A stretch of 64,000 nt of DNA, taken from NCBI GenBank assembly GCA_013399895.1, contig VXBA01006569.1, positions 434,001 to 498,000 of the forward strand. Direction: 5' to 3'. Positions 23,567-35,400 of this stretch are shown piece after piece. Each line of letters opens with the position of its first letter. Position 1 is the stretch's first letter. The DNA comes from Serilophus lunatus (taxonomy: Eukaryota > Chordata > Aves > Passeriformes > Eurylaimidae). Made by a program: the position numbers and the translations under genes. The notes below the pieces were generated by a model. The model was not told the origin of the DNA, searched no databases, and saw nothing but the letters and a program-made list of their open reading frames with translations.

Positions 23567-24106
23567 GTAAGGAGCGGTCGGGGGAAAGCGGGGCCGGGCT
23601 GGGCCGGGAGGTGCCCGTCCCGTCGAGTAACAGCTGTCCCCGACAGTTCTTGGAGCAGAAGTACGGGTACTACCACTGCAAGGCCTGCAACATCCGCTGG
23701 GAGAGCGCCTACGTCTGGTGCGTCCAGGGCACCAACAAGGTAAGGCTCGGATTGCCCCGTCGCGGCTCCCTCGCCGCTGACCCCCTGCTGACTCCGGCCT
23801 CTCCCCAGGTCTATTTCCGGCAGTTTTGCCGGACCTGCCAGAAGTCCTACAACCCGTACCGTGTGGAGGATATCACCTGCCAGGTAAGGCGCCCCCTCCC
23901 TTCCCTGCGCCGGGCGGCCCCTGGGCCTGGCCGCCCCCGCCGACCGCCGCTTTCTCCCTCAGAGCTGCAAGCAGACGCGGTGCACCTGCCCCGTGAAGAT
24001 GCGCCACGTGGATCCCAAGAGGCCCCACCGCCAGGACCTCTGTGGGAGATGCAAAGGGAAACGCCTCTCCTGCGATAGCACATTCAGTTTCAAATACATC
24101 ATCTGA
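22751..24106 (+). CDS. ZAR1: ZAR1, zygote arrest 1
   Basis: Four exons (22751-23566, 23647-23739, 23809-23883, 23963-24106) encode 375 aa. ZAR1 is an oocyte cytoplasmic protein needed for the egg-to-embryo transition. It binds 3' UTR elements of maternal mRNAs and supports their storage and translational control (established). The N-terminal conserved block has AAEYFDNYQRAQLKAILSQV at 51-70, then VGVQVNP and VQCSLGPRTL. The middle is a disordered Ala/Pro/Glu-rich linker. The C-terminus is the zinc-binding 3CxxC-type domain with 12 cysteines: 283, 286, 297, 310, 313, 327, 330, 335, 337, 355, 358 and 365. It ends in STFSFKYII. The ATG has G at -3 and +4. The protein is shorter than human ZAR1 (about 424 aa) because of the linker. 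All introns are phase 0 and under 81 bases. Confidence 0.96.
23647..23739 (+). CDS. ZAR1: ZAR1 exon 2
   Basis: This 31-residue exon (273-303) starts FLEQKYGYYHCKACNIRWES and ends GTNK/GTAAGG. It begins the zinc-binding domain with Cys283, Cys286 and Cys297. The sequence is close to invariant across vertebrates as I know the family. Confidence 0.97.
23809..23883 (+). CDS. ZAR1: ZAR1 exon 3
   Basis: This 25-residue exon (304-328) starts VYFRQFCRTCQKSYNPYRVE and ends DITCQ/GTAAGG. It supplies Cys310, Cys313 and Cys327. Confidence 0.97.
23963..24106 (+). CDS. ZAR1: ZAR1 exon 4
   Basis: After TTTCTCCCTCAG, 47 codons (329-375) run to TGA at 24104. The exon carries six cysteines, the basic VDPKRPHRQDLCGRCKGKRL segment and the FSFKYII C-terminus. 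The basic patch fits RNA contact. Confidence 0.97.
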   Translation, partial: SCKQTRCTCPVKMRHVDPKRPHRQDLCGRCKGKRLSCDSTFSFKYII

Positions 24107-24625
24107 GTGGGATAGTTGGTGGTTTTTCTGTTTTGGTGAGGGTTATGTGATTTGGCTTTTTTTAAGGTTCAGGGTTCTAGAAAACTGCAAATAGAGCAGA
24201 TTTTTTGTTGCTGTTGTTGGTATTGTTGAATGTTGAAGGTACTTGGTGAGGTGTAGCTGGGAAAGCATGAAAATAAAAAGTATTGCAAAGCATGCTCAAA
24301 TGATCAGGTGGATTTGTCCCCAGCTCAGAGGCTGCATACTGCAAATTATGTAACTTGCACGGGGAAAGTCTGCAAGTGTTTTGTGCATCAGCGATGGATC
24401 TTAAAAGCAACTGACCTTGTAGAATCTCAGGTGGACCTAGTGTTGAACTAATCAGACACTCAAAGTTAGCATCAAATTGACATCTGCTGTAAGTAGTGTT
24501 GAGCATCATTCTTGAACTAAATGTGTATTCACTTGGTGTACCCACCTCTATTCCATGCAGAAAGCATCCTGCACCTGTTTCTCATCATTAGAAAACAATT
24601 GAATAAAGCTGTTAGGACTAGGTCA
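24107..24625 (+). other. ZAR1: ZAR1 3' UTR with two AATAAA signals
   Basis: AATAAA is present at 24272-24277 and at 24602-24607. The second is followed by GT-rich sequence (gtgttcttgtatgt near 24660). I find no canonical cytoplasmic polyadenylation element TTTTAT in this interval. Confidence 0.65.
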
Positions 24626-27325
24626 CTTCTGCTTGCACAGCTGCATTTAGCTAAGCTGGTGTTCTTGTATGTAGACTAAAGCCAAAGAAAGCTTTTCCAG
24701 GGATGGTTGTTATACCTGCTGGGGAGGGGAATCCCCAGGGGAAATAATATGGTCTCCTGGTAAATCTGTTGCTCATCTTGCTTATGCAAAGCTATCAAAA
24801 AGAGAACCTCTAGAGGCTCAAGGTGCAGTACTGCATCTGCCTGGCTTCCTCTTCAGTTTGCAGATGAAGGGCAAGAGCTGTGCACTTAGTGGATTGCACT
24901 CAAAGAGTTTGATGTAGTTATGGTTTAGGTGCCTGCCAGCAGGGAAGGATCACCCTACACCCTTCTGGGGCTGGGTGTGCAACTAGGAACTGTACTTATG
25001 CTGTTTGGTAGTAATGGCAGAACCAGCACTGTTTGCTCCTAGATGATGCTGTGGGCTCTTGGTGCTGGTAGTGGTGATGCACTCTCTAGGGACACCAAGC
25101 TTCAGCCAAGTGCTACAAGCTGACTCTACAAGCTGACTCTGGGGCTAACTACAGTATCACCATCTGAGCAGATTCACAACCCAATAAAGCCTACACCACC
25201 AAGTCCAGCCTACCCTTTTGCTAAGGAGCTGGGTGAACTTAGAGGAAAACATATTTTGCTGAGAATGCTACTGAGCACTGTAATTTTGAAGTTAATGCAT
25301 AAAGCCTTTTGCAGAACTGTTGAGGTAACTTCTCTTTGAAAAGAGCAATTTATAACAAACTTGTCTACATCTGTGCTCAGCTTGAGACCACTCTATTATA
25401 ATAAAGATTAGAGGGAGAACCGTTATGAGCCCATGCTGTACAACAGCTTTAATACCAGGTGGTTTTGCGTCTCTAAGTGGAAGCCAATGTATGGCAGGAG
25501 AGGTAAATAATATTCTCTCTACCAACGTGTCTGTTTTGAGGGGCAGCATTAATTCTGTAGGCTCAACTCATCTTGCTGTAAATTCTTGCTGTAAATGTTT
25601 TATTTCAATGTGCCCCTTGAACCTCCTGCGGTAAAGAAGGCTTAGTGCCTCAGTGCCAATTTATTGCCAAGCAATTTTATTTACACTTGCAGCATTCATC
25701 ATTGTAGCAGCATGAGGTGTGGGAACAAGTGGAACTAGTCCCTCCAAAGCAGAGTACTGTTTTATTCTTTTACCTGAAATGTTTTTCCTGTGTGTCATGG
25801 TAAAAGGAAATATCCCCTGCTTTACCAGCTTGTTCAGGCTTTCACAGCAAGTTCTATTCTTGCCCTGTTCAACTTGAAAAGCACACCTGCAGCTTGGCAG
25901 TTTTCTGTTGATGCATGTGCCTTGCACTCCCTCACTCCCTTGTAGTTACTGTAAGGAGCAGTGGCAAGTCTCCTGCTTGAGGAGAAATGTGGTTGGGGCC
26001 TCCTCTGCAGCCTTCTACCCACACTCCCTCTGTTTGCAGTTGGAGCTGTGACCTAGGGTGTCTTTCTTCATATTTCTGAGCATATTCCCCTGTAAGGATG
26101 TTCTTCAGTGTGACTTCCTGCTTGCCCTCCCCTTTCTAATGGTTGCAGTTTGTTCTTGATGGATGCAGTGAGGCTGACTGTGATGAGTCTGTGCACCTTG
26201 GAGAGGAGTGTGAGAACTGAAGCTCTGTGCTGTGTCAGTATGAAGTCATATGGCAACTAATTGCAGTATGAGCAGTCAAGTGCTTCCTATTTGTACAGGT
26301 ATTCTTGTAAATATTGCTTTAAAGATTACTTGCTGTGCCCATGGCAACTCTTGATGATGATACCAGCAGCCCAAAGTGAAATTTAGTACAACTTAAGGGT
26401 TGCCACCCCACTGACTACAGTCAAAGCAGGAGTTGGTTCTGCTTGACAAGATATAGAATAGGCCTAGGCCGTGTGAACTGTGTGTTGTGCTTCAGCAGCA
26501 ACTGGTCCAAGCAAGCAGCTGATGAAGGCTCCCAATGGCGGGTAGCAACAAAAAGCTACCCCTACTTTCCATTAGCTACTGCAAGGTTTTGTAGCTTGGA
26601 GGGGTAGAGTGCAGTGGGAAGCTGTGTTATACAAACTTCATCCTGTAGAATTCCTCGGTTCCATAGTAGGTCTACATGTGATTCCTCTACATAAGTGTAT
26701 TCAATGCTTTTGCTGCTTAAAGTGCAGTTCTGTACTTCTCTAGTTCTGTTTTGAACTTCACGTCCTTGAGAATGTATGCTGTGTACCATGGGCACTGGTT
26801 CCTAGACTCAGCAGAAAGAAGGAAAGCAACTCCTGACCTATGTGATTATGCAAAGTAGAAAGGAACAGCCTTCATGCTGCCAGTTCTTCAAAGGTATCTT
26901 GAACTTGCCCTCTACAGCCTTCTTAAAAAGAGATTGTTTTGCATGTGTTAGCTCAGAGCTGCATTCGCTGCATCTTACAGGAGCTGCCTGATGTTTTGCT
27001 TGTTTGTAGACAGCTTTACCATACCTTCAGATTTGGCACAGACCTGGCATCAGGTAATACAGGGTGACAGCTTACGCAGTAGTTGAGTAACTTTTGAAAA
27101 GCTCCACAGTATCACAGCCAGTGTGCTTCTGCTCCACAGGGCAAAATGGAGGAAGGTGTATAGCATAAGGAATGACATGATGTTGAATTTAATGGGAAAT
27201 CCATTAACAGCCTAAGAAAATGCTGTTAGAATGACAGGGCATAAAAGGAAAAAAACATGACTTCAGGGCAGCATTTAGTCTATTTAGCTAAAGTATTTAA
27301 ACTCTAGCTTGTAAAAATACACAAA
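24626..27325. other. intergenic region between convergent ZAR1 and FRYL
   Basis: These 2.7 kb have no supported coding region or recognised transposon. A 13-bp unit (tacaagctgactc) is duplicated in tandem at 25114-25139. The many short open frames show no family features. Confidence 0.65.
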
Positions 27326-29171
27326 ATGACAGATACAATGTCTTTTATTTTTACAAAAAAAAGCTGGTAAAAGATGATGTAAATAAAAGTATAATGTGCC
27401 CCTAAATAAAACTGCTCATCCCCTGTAAATACTAATTAAATAATTAAGAACACCATCTACAGTACCACAAAGCCATCAAAATAATTCAATTTTATCGGGG
27501 ACAGGGAAAAAAAATTACAGTGACTATGGATGTGCCTTGACCAGTTACAGAACTTGTTAGGATAATAAACTACTGTCAGCAGTCCAACAGTGTGCACAGT
27601 GCCTTCAATTAATGCATTTCAGCATAATTACATTTCTAGTGGGGCCCAATTCCCCCAAAAAGGCAGAGCTAAGAATTTCAATTCTACATTCTAAACTCTG
27701 GAATTAGAGCCCATTTTAAAAAAATCACAGTGGGTAAGAGATGTATATAAAAATACTGGGTGTTCCTTTCAAATCACAGGAATCATGGGACTACATTCTT
27801 TATTTCTGTTTGTTTGGGTGTTTTGGGGTTTTTTGGGGCTTTTTTTTTTGGCTTTTTTATGTGTTTTTTCCTACAAAATGCTATTGGTTTCAACAGAATC
27901 CAGTTTGTTTTATGCTACAGACTTTGACACTGAACTATGAGTATATTGCCTGTTTGCATGTTTTGGTAGTCAAGTAATTTTTTTCTATATAGTCCCAATT
28001 CCTTAGGCTGCAGTTGAGTCGTGAAGACGCATAAACGTTCATTCAAACCCTGCAGACTACTCAGACTGCAAGTATGGCATATGACTACTAAGAGGGAACC
28101 CCCCTCTTCCCCTCATAGCTTTATACCTACTGTTTTAACAGTGCATTGCACAAATTTACAAGAAAAATACTGGTTTTGCACTATACAGTTCCTAGAATAT
28201 ATACAGAATAAAATAAGTTAACTTCTAATGAGAATTGCTGATGGGCAGCATATATCTTTAATATACATTTTAAAGTCTCTGCAGGCAGCTACTTTTTGGT
28301 TAGTTGTTATCAATATTTGTAACATAAGCACTGGTCAGAGAACTGAGCAGCATTCCAATAAAGTTAACAGATATATTATTTCTTTTAGAAACACTGGGAG
28401 ACCCCAGTTCAAAATATTATTAAATGTCCTAACATTTACACACTATGAGGATTAGATCTAATAAAATAAAATTTCTTCAAAAATAATCTTGCAGCTCTTT
28501 TAAGCATGCTCTGAGACCTTATTTAACAATCATCCATACCTTCAAAAAACAACTGTCACATAGCCATACATTCTAACTCACACGCATCATTTCCTTATTA
28601 CAGACAACAAAAGCAAATAAAACACTGAGAAGTCAATGGTTTTTGCAGTTGTAAGTCATTCTGCTCATGTCTGACCACACATTCTTCATGATGTTGCAAA
28701 GTGTCTCATTAGGTATTAGTTGATGATTTTATCTACTACTGCTGGAAAGCCAGGAAGCCTTGCAGGTCTTCAGCCAAAATAAACCAGCCTTGATTTTAGC
28801 CTCATCCCACCTGCGATACTGATTCAACCTGTAGAGGCTGTAACTGCAAATATCATTTATAGTTCTGTTACAACAGAAAATAATGCATGTGTGTGCATTA
28901 CATTTAAGCCCTTTTCCTTTTGTGTAGTTTTTATACATAAATTTAATAAAAAAATACTACTGCCACACAGGCTCCTGTGTAGAAAGAGCAGTCAAGTAGG
29001 ATGTTCACTTCAATTTTCAGAGTTTCACTTTTGATGAAACAGTTTCCTGCTGTGATAAAATTGTGTTGGCTGTCAAGATTGCTGGAGGTTTGTTTTTATG
29101 TTTTTCGTGAAAGGTGCTCAATAATAGTCTGAAGTGTCTTCATCATCACTTCTTTTCTTAATGATAGCTGT
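27326..29171 (-). other. FRYL: FRYL 3' UTR
   Basis: This AT-rich stretch lies downstream of the FRYL stop. On the minus strand AATAAA occurs at 27804-27799 and again at 27349-27344. The latter is followed by a T/GT-rich downstream element (tgtcattttgtgtatttt), the best poly(A) site, giving a UTR of about 1.8 kb. A T/G-rich low-complexity tract lies at about 27811-27870 (plus-strand reading). Confidence 0.6.
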
Positions 29172-29430
29172 TCAGAATCCAGTGCTCACAAGATTTATTC
29201 CTGGTTTGATCTTCCCCAGAAGCTGATAGGATTGCACCATGCGTAGAGACTCTCGAATTTCTAGGTTAAGTTCCATCAGCTTTGAGCTGGCCTCAGACAT
29301 ATCTTGGTTGGAGCCTACGACTGCAAAGCTACCGGTCTGGCCAAGTGTCTGATGGCGGAAATAGATGTGCAGCAATGTTTGAACTGGATCATCTTCAGAA
29401 CTGCCAAAGATGTCATGGGGCCAGATAGAT
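29172..29430 (-). CDS. FRYL: FRYL terminal coding exon
   Basis: One base completes Arg, then SIWPHDIFGSSEDDPVQTLL and onward through LNLEIRESLRMVQSYQLLGK to NLVSTGF and TGA at 29174-29172. The acceptor is gtgtttacag. This C-terminus is the recognisable FRYL/Furry ending. Confidence 0.96.
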
Positions 29431-32400
29431 CTGTAAACACGCAATTTAGATTTGAACATTAAAAAAAAAAAACAAACAGGCTTAAGTATTCTTGTTCTTT
29501 AAACAGATGTTTGAAGAGAAGGCATCAGAAAATGCAAGAGAAATGTTTCTTCCATAGAGTCCTGATGATTATAATTTCTCAGAGAAAAATTCTAAAGAAC
29601 AAGTACTTTTAGAATTACTTTTTTTAAAAATTGTAAAAGTTGCAATAAAGCAGCAGTGCTTGTCCTTTCCAATAAGGGTGTCTAGCAAGAGCTGAAGAAA
29701 CCTGGAATAGTGCCTACTCCTGTATTTAATTTAAAAAGGTCCATTAAGAAACACCTGAAAACAATCCTTAAGCACTTACCTGAAAGCCTTGACCTGTGCT
29801 ACAGCTGACACAAACTCCTTGTTTCTCAGAGTTTCAATGAGGGAGTGAATAGCTGTTTCTGTGCTAGCTTGGGAAGCCTCTGCAATTTCAATCTCCTCGA
29901 TACCACTGTCAGATGCAGCCTCAGCCTCTTTCAGGCAACTCTCCAAAAGAGCAAGTTCTTCGGACATATTTATGACCTAAAACAAGTATACGTTATCTTT
30001 TCTAGTTTAAATGTATTTTCAGCCAAATTAATTTTCAGCAGATCAGATTTACAGTTTTCTTCCTCTTTACAATAATAAATGAGAAAAAGTACTCCCAAAT
30101 ATTTGCTGCAGCTCCTTAATACAAAGTTAATTTAATTTAATGGCTCAAGTATTTGGGCTTTTCCCCTTACGACACTTCCATCTTCTTTTAAAATTTATTT
30201 CAAAGAACCCATTTCTTTTCTCTCTGCGTTACTTAATTAAACTGACAAGAAGAATTAAACATTTAAGGAAAGTACAGCAATGGTGTTATTACAAGGATGG
30301 CTTAAGTATGAAGAAAAAATCTAGAAAACTAGTAACCCAGCAGAGGAACTGTAATACAGCCAGTGTATCTAATCCTGCTCTTTGGCTTTAGCTGCAATGC
30401 ATGAGTAAAACAAGGACATTTCTCAGAACATGATTCTGCATCTGACTAACTTAGGCAAGAAGTGGGACCTTCCACAGAGTTCTTCAAACAGAAACAAACT
30501 TATCTGCCACCCCTACAAAAACCTGGAAATACAGGTGAGGAACATGCTTTTTTTTTCCTAAGCTACTCATAAACTGAACACTTTCACACAGCTTTTTTAT
30601 TTCTTCCCTACTATATCAAGAAGACCAAGCCTATTTATTTTTCCTGCTACCTTTACTGCATTCCTGACCCAGGGGAGAATTTTCAGAAGACATTATTAAT
30701 AGCATAATGCATACAGATTAATTCAATTAATGTCATGCACGTATGACGTGCACAACTGAAGGGCACCTTCTACTTCTGAATTTACTACAACTAAAAAGCG
30801 TAAGATGTCTAGAACGCACTACTAACTGCACTTAGGATAGGAACTAAGGTTGCAGAATAATTGCATGGCGGCTGAAGTGTCATGGTTAAATCAGTTGCTA
30901 GCAAGTGATGGTGTTTGCAACAAGAAACATTGGGGTGATGGAAAGGGGCTTAATCACAGAACTCTGCAGAGTGGAGTTGTGATGCCTTGATTGTAGCTTG
31001 ATTAGAATACAGCAGGGACACTACTGAGAGATTTAAAATCCTCATCACTGGACTCCCTGCATTCTTGTGTTTTTAAGAGCTTTCAAAGTGAAAAAAAATC
31101 AACAAAGATAATTGAACATCTCAGAAAATTCTTGTAAGGTCTACTTAAAGCTCTTATTAATTGGCTATAAAACAGCTGGTACACTTCTCCAGTTTCTAAA
31201 AAGACATCCCACTGATGAAAATGCTATCAAAATCTATTTAAAATTGTTGGACTTCAAAATGTCAACAATTACTAGCTAAAAGGCATGGTTTTCATTACCT
31301 CTGCTTCTTTTTTGATTGTTCTTACTTGACTGATGAGTTTGCAATAGGCTTGGAACAGTAGCAGCAACTGGAAATGTAACTTGTATAGCCTCCGACACAA
31401 CTCGAGCTCCTACAAATATAAGCAATACTGTTATATTAAGCAAGTGAAAAACTTCTACTATCCAGTACAAGAGACAACGTCACAACTTCTTCAGTATAGA
31501 ATATAAAAAATTAGAAGGTGTTACTTAGTTACTCAGAAAATGCCAAAAATTATTTAGACACTAACACAGCAGGAAGCTGATGGAAAGATGAAAGCTTCAT
31601 TCAATTCTAGATTTACAGGTAGACCCTCTCATGTAGATTTAAAGTCTACTTTTTTAGTAAGTTACATTTCCAAGAAGTGGAGGGGAGGTGGTGGATATGA
31701 ACTGATTTCAAAAGGCATTTTGAAATGTCTGGAATATTCCAAGATTTCATGTCTTGAAAACAGGACAGTGTTTCATAGATCACTTTAATGATTGGTATTT
31801 TACTGTTTTGAATTCAAGATCTAATATCCCAAAGAAGCAGTTGTGGTCTGTAAGTATGGAATCTTTCATAACCGTGAGTATTTATATTGTAAACATAGTA
31901 TAAAACCTGGCCCTTAGCTTACACTGCCTGACAAGTAAGCAGATAATAATTCCATTCCTGGAGGCAAGAATAAAGTTTCCTTTATAAGAGGTAGCCTTTA
32001 TTCTATTTCAGAAAATACCATGTGATATATTATTAAGGAAATTAAATAGCAGCATTAACTTTTTCACTGTCTTGCTTCCATTTTTATACATCGAAAACAG
32101 TCAAAAGTGCAGACAGTGTTAATACTGCTTTACATACAGACATAAAAGCTAGTGCTAATGGAATAATCTTTATAATGTTCTACTGTTTACAGGATCCTAT
32201 TATCTACAAAGAACCAACAGTTCAATGGGTTAGATGAAGCACAAGGCATTCCTGTAATAGTCTATGACAAGACACCATTATTTCACAAATGGACGAGACA
32301 GATGGAGACCAGTTTGATGACTGGCAGGGTTAAGTATTTGATAAATCAAGAACCATCACTTACTGCTAGAATTTCCATTTGCTAAGCAAGAAGATGAGCA

Positions 32401-35400
32401 GGTCACAAAAACACAAAGAAAGGAAAAAGAGCAAGAATTAGTGTAGGAAATAATTTTAATTAGGGTAAAAGATGTCCCAGACAAAATGGAGGATGAAATA
32501 CAATAACATGCTCCAAATATACCCTGAATGTAAAAAGTTAACAGACTAAATTTGACATGAAATTACTTGCTGCTATAACTAAAGACAGATAGCACTGGCT
32601 TGCTCCCACAGCATGAGAAACACACAATCTTGTCTGGTCTATATACATTGTGTAGTCTAAACAAATGTAAGGTAATCAAAATCAACGACACTTAAGATCT
32701 GAACATCCCTATAATGTACCACTGTAGTTTAAGCAAAAATAATGCCTTTTAAAATTTGAGATGTAATATTAATTTAAATTCTGGATCAATTTAGAATTTT
32801 GCTAAACTCAATTCTGAACACATTTGAGAGATTTCTGTAATGTAACTGCACTTGGTTTTTACCAACTATTCAGCTATTTCAGAAAAACATTTGGGAATGA
32901 GACGGAGAAAAACTGTCAGAAAATACGTTTGTCAGACTGAGGGACATGAACTTCACATCTGTGCTTTGGACAGCACTAAGCATCTAATGACATTTATGCA
33001 CATGCAGGGGTCAGAGCAAACTGAATCATAAAATATCCTGAGTTGGTAGGAACCCACAAGGATCATCAAAGACCAGCTCCTGTCCCTGCACTTGACAGCC
33101 CATTGGACTCACAACATGTGCCTGAGAACAAAACATAGGAAGATGCAACTGATGTCTGATTCCAACAGATAGAAGCAGTTGAGCTTTATTAAGCACATGG
33201 TACTATACAGGATGTGTATAGTAAGTCATGTACCACGTGCTTAACAGGCTGTAAGTTGCATGTTTTTGTTCTGCACTCTCTGCTATTACATACACAGCAC
33301 AATTATGTAAGCAAAATCTTCTGTTGCACAGAACACTGTGAAGATGTAAGATCTCAAACTGCTAAAGTTAACATGACTCACTTTAATGAAGAACAGAGAA
33401 TCAGATTTGAGAAATGGCAGGGTCAAGATTTAATAATTTTAGTCATTAAGTTCCAGTGTTTTTAAAGCCAAGTTTCATTATTACTGTAAGTCATTATTAA
33501 TCCCTTTTCCCAATATGACATCTTGATAGCTACTTTTTAAAAATTCGAGAGAGGTTTTCCCTTAAAAATGTCTTTGTGCTGCTTCAGTGTCTTTCACCTA
33601 CATGCCTACTTGAGACATAATCTGATTTTTCTACCTGCCTGTAGAAACAGTCTAGCCAGAGTCCAGGTGCATTCTTTCAGGCTTGTGTGTAAGAAGTGCT
33701 TGCTTGCAAGAAGTGAATAATTAGATTTACTTGCAAGTCTGCTGGTAATTCACAAGACAGAATGGAATTAATCTCACTATTTCTTAGCCGTATGGACCAC
33801 AGTGCTAAAAATAGTAAGAATATCTAATTTGTGTTAGTGAATAAAAATATCTGTTTTCCCAGGCAAGACAACACTTACACATTTTGGGCATTAATTACTT
33901 GACTGCTTAGACTAAATCAGCCCCACACTCCATTTACAAGGACTTTTGAAACAATGGCCTTACACTTCTCCATCTCCTTCAAGTGACTATAAACTTGTGT
34001 GAATAAATTTAGAACTTCTGTAAATAGTAGGTATTTATGAAGAGGATAAGAGGACTTTGCCTTCTCAATGGATACTATATATTAAAATTATATTAACTGA
34101 GCCTGCAAGTACAAGGAGCATGAAGAATTGCCAGCCTGCCTCACAGGCCAGGATGGAAAACCAAAATAAAAACGAGTCCCCACAAATAATTGATGTGAAT
34201 GGTCACATAAACTTCTTTTCAGAGTCTCTCTTCAAACCCTGCAGAAACAAACAAACAGGCAAAACTGCCTGACTTGGAATCCTGGACTCACTCTACAAGC
34301 AAATTGACAGCCTGCATGTTGCTTTTCTTCCATTTCTTAGTTTCCCTAGCCATACAGTAACATTTACCTTCATAGTAAGAATGGTTTTGTTCTAACAGCT
34401 AAATGTACATAAACAACATTATAAACATGGACTGAAATAAATGCTGCTTTTTAAAATGATATATAAAAGATTTACTCTATTGTAATAGTAAATGTTGTTA
34501 CCTATTTCTAAACACATACCAGTCAGTATATGAAGTAAACCAAGTGTAAAATACACTAAACTCTGACTCCATTGGCAAGACAAAAGTCCTTGCAAATGGT
34601 AGCAAATTGTTTTGCTGCTTTTTTATTACCTATGCTTATCTGGATGAGTATTTTTAAATGTGCAACTTCAATGCAATATAAAAATCAACAGTATTTTATC
34701 ACATTTCACTACTCAAAATATTCAGGTGCATTTTGTGATGGAATTAAAACACCCCAAACACATATATACGACAGGAAAAAGAAATTATAAAAGAAGAAAA
34801 AGGTCACCACAGACATTTCTGTTGCTGAAGACTACATTTTCAGCAGCAGAAACATGACCAAATGATTAGAGTTCAGTTGGATTAAAGAAATAAAATTCCA
34901 CCTTTCTTAGTCTGGATTTGGGATTTTTGTCAAAACGTCACTGTGAAAAGGTAAGATCATCTGGTATCTGCAGTTCTACTTTCTTACATCTTTCACTGTT
35001 CTTATTACAGGATTTCAGATAGCAGATTCCTTGTACCTACTAAAGTCAGGTTTTGGATATGCTTTATTTTTTACCGACAGTGTCAATTTTATGCAGTTAT
35101 TATATACTAAAAAAAAAAAAGTCCTAGTTTGCTTGGGGAAAAGCCATCACTTACTATAGCAATTAGTAATATTAAACATGGATGACTGCCATGCAAATAC
35201 ATGCAAAGTATTCAACTAATATTAATAGATTACTGCACCTATTGTTAGGTGATATTCTGATAGGAGTGTTTCATGAGCTTTTTGAGAAGTCTTATTTACT
35301 TATATAGTAATAATTACTTTAAATTCATTAGAGGTTTTTGAGTAGACAGTTTATCTGAGCATATAACCAGAATGCTAATCTTTTTTCCTTCTGAAAGCAG

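Larger units (their letters stand above)
22560..23960. promoter_or_regulatory. CpG-rich block over ZAR1
   Basis: This is a second CpG-dense segment covering the ZAR1 promoter, exon 1 and the tiny introns. It ends sharply in exon 4. With 19490-20370 it makes a GC-rich island in otherwise AT-rich flanks. Confidence 0.7.
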
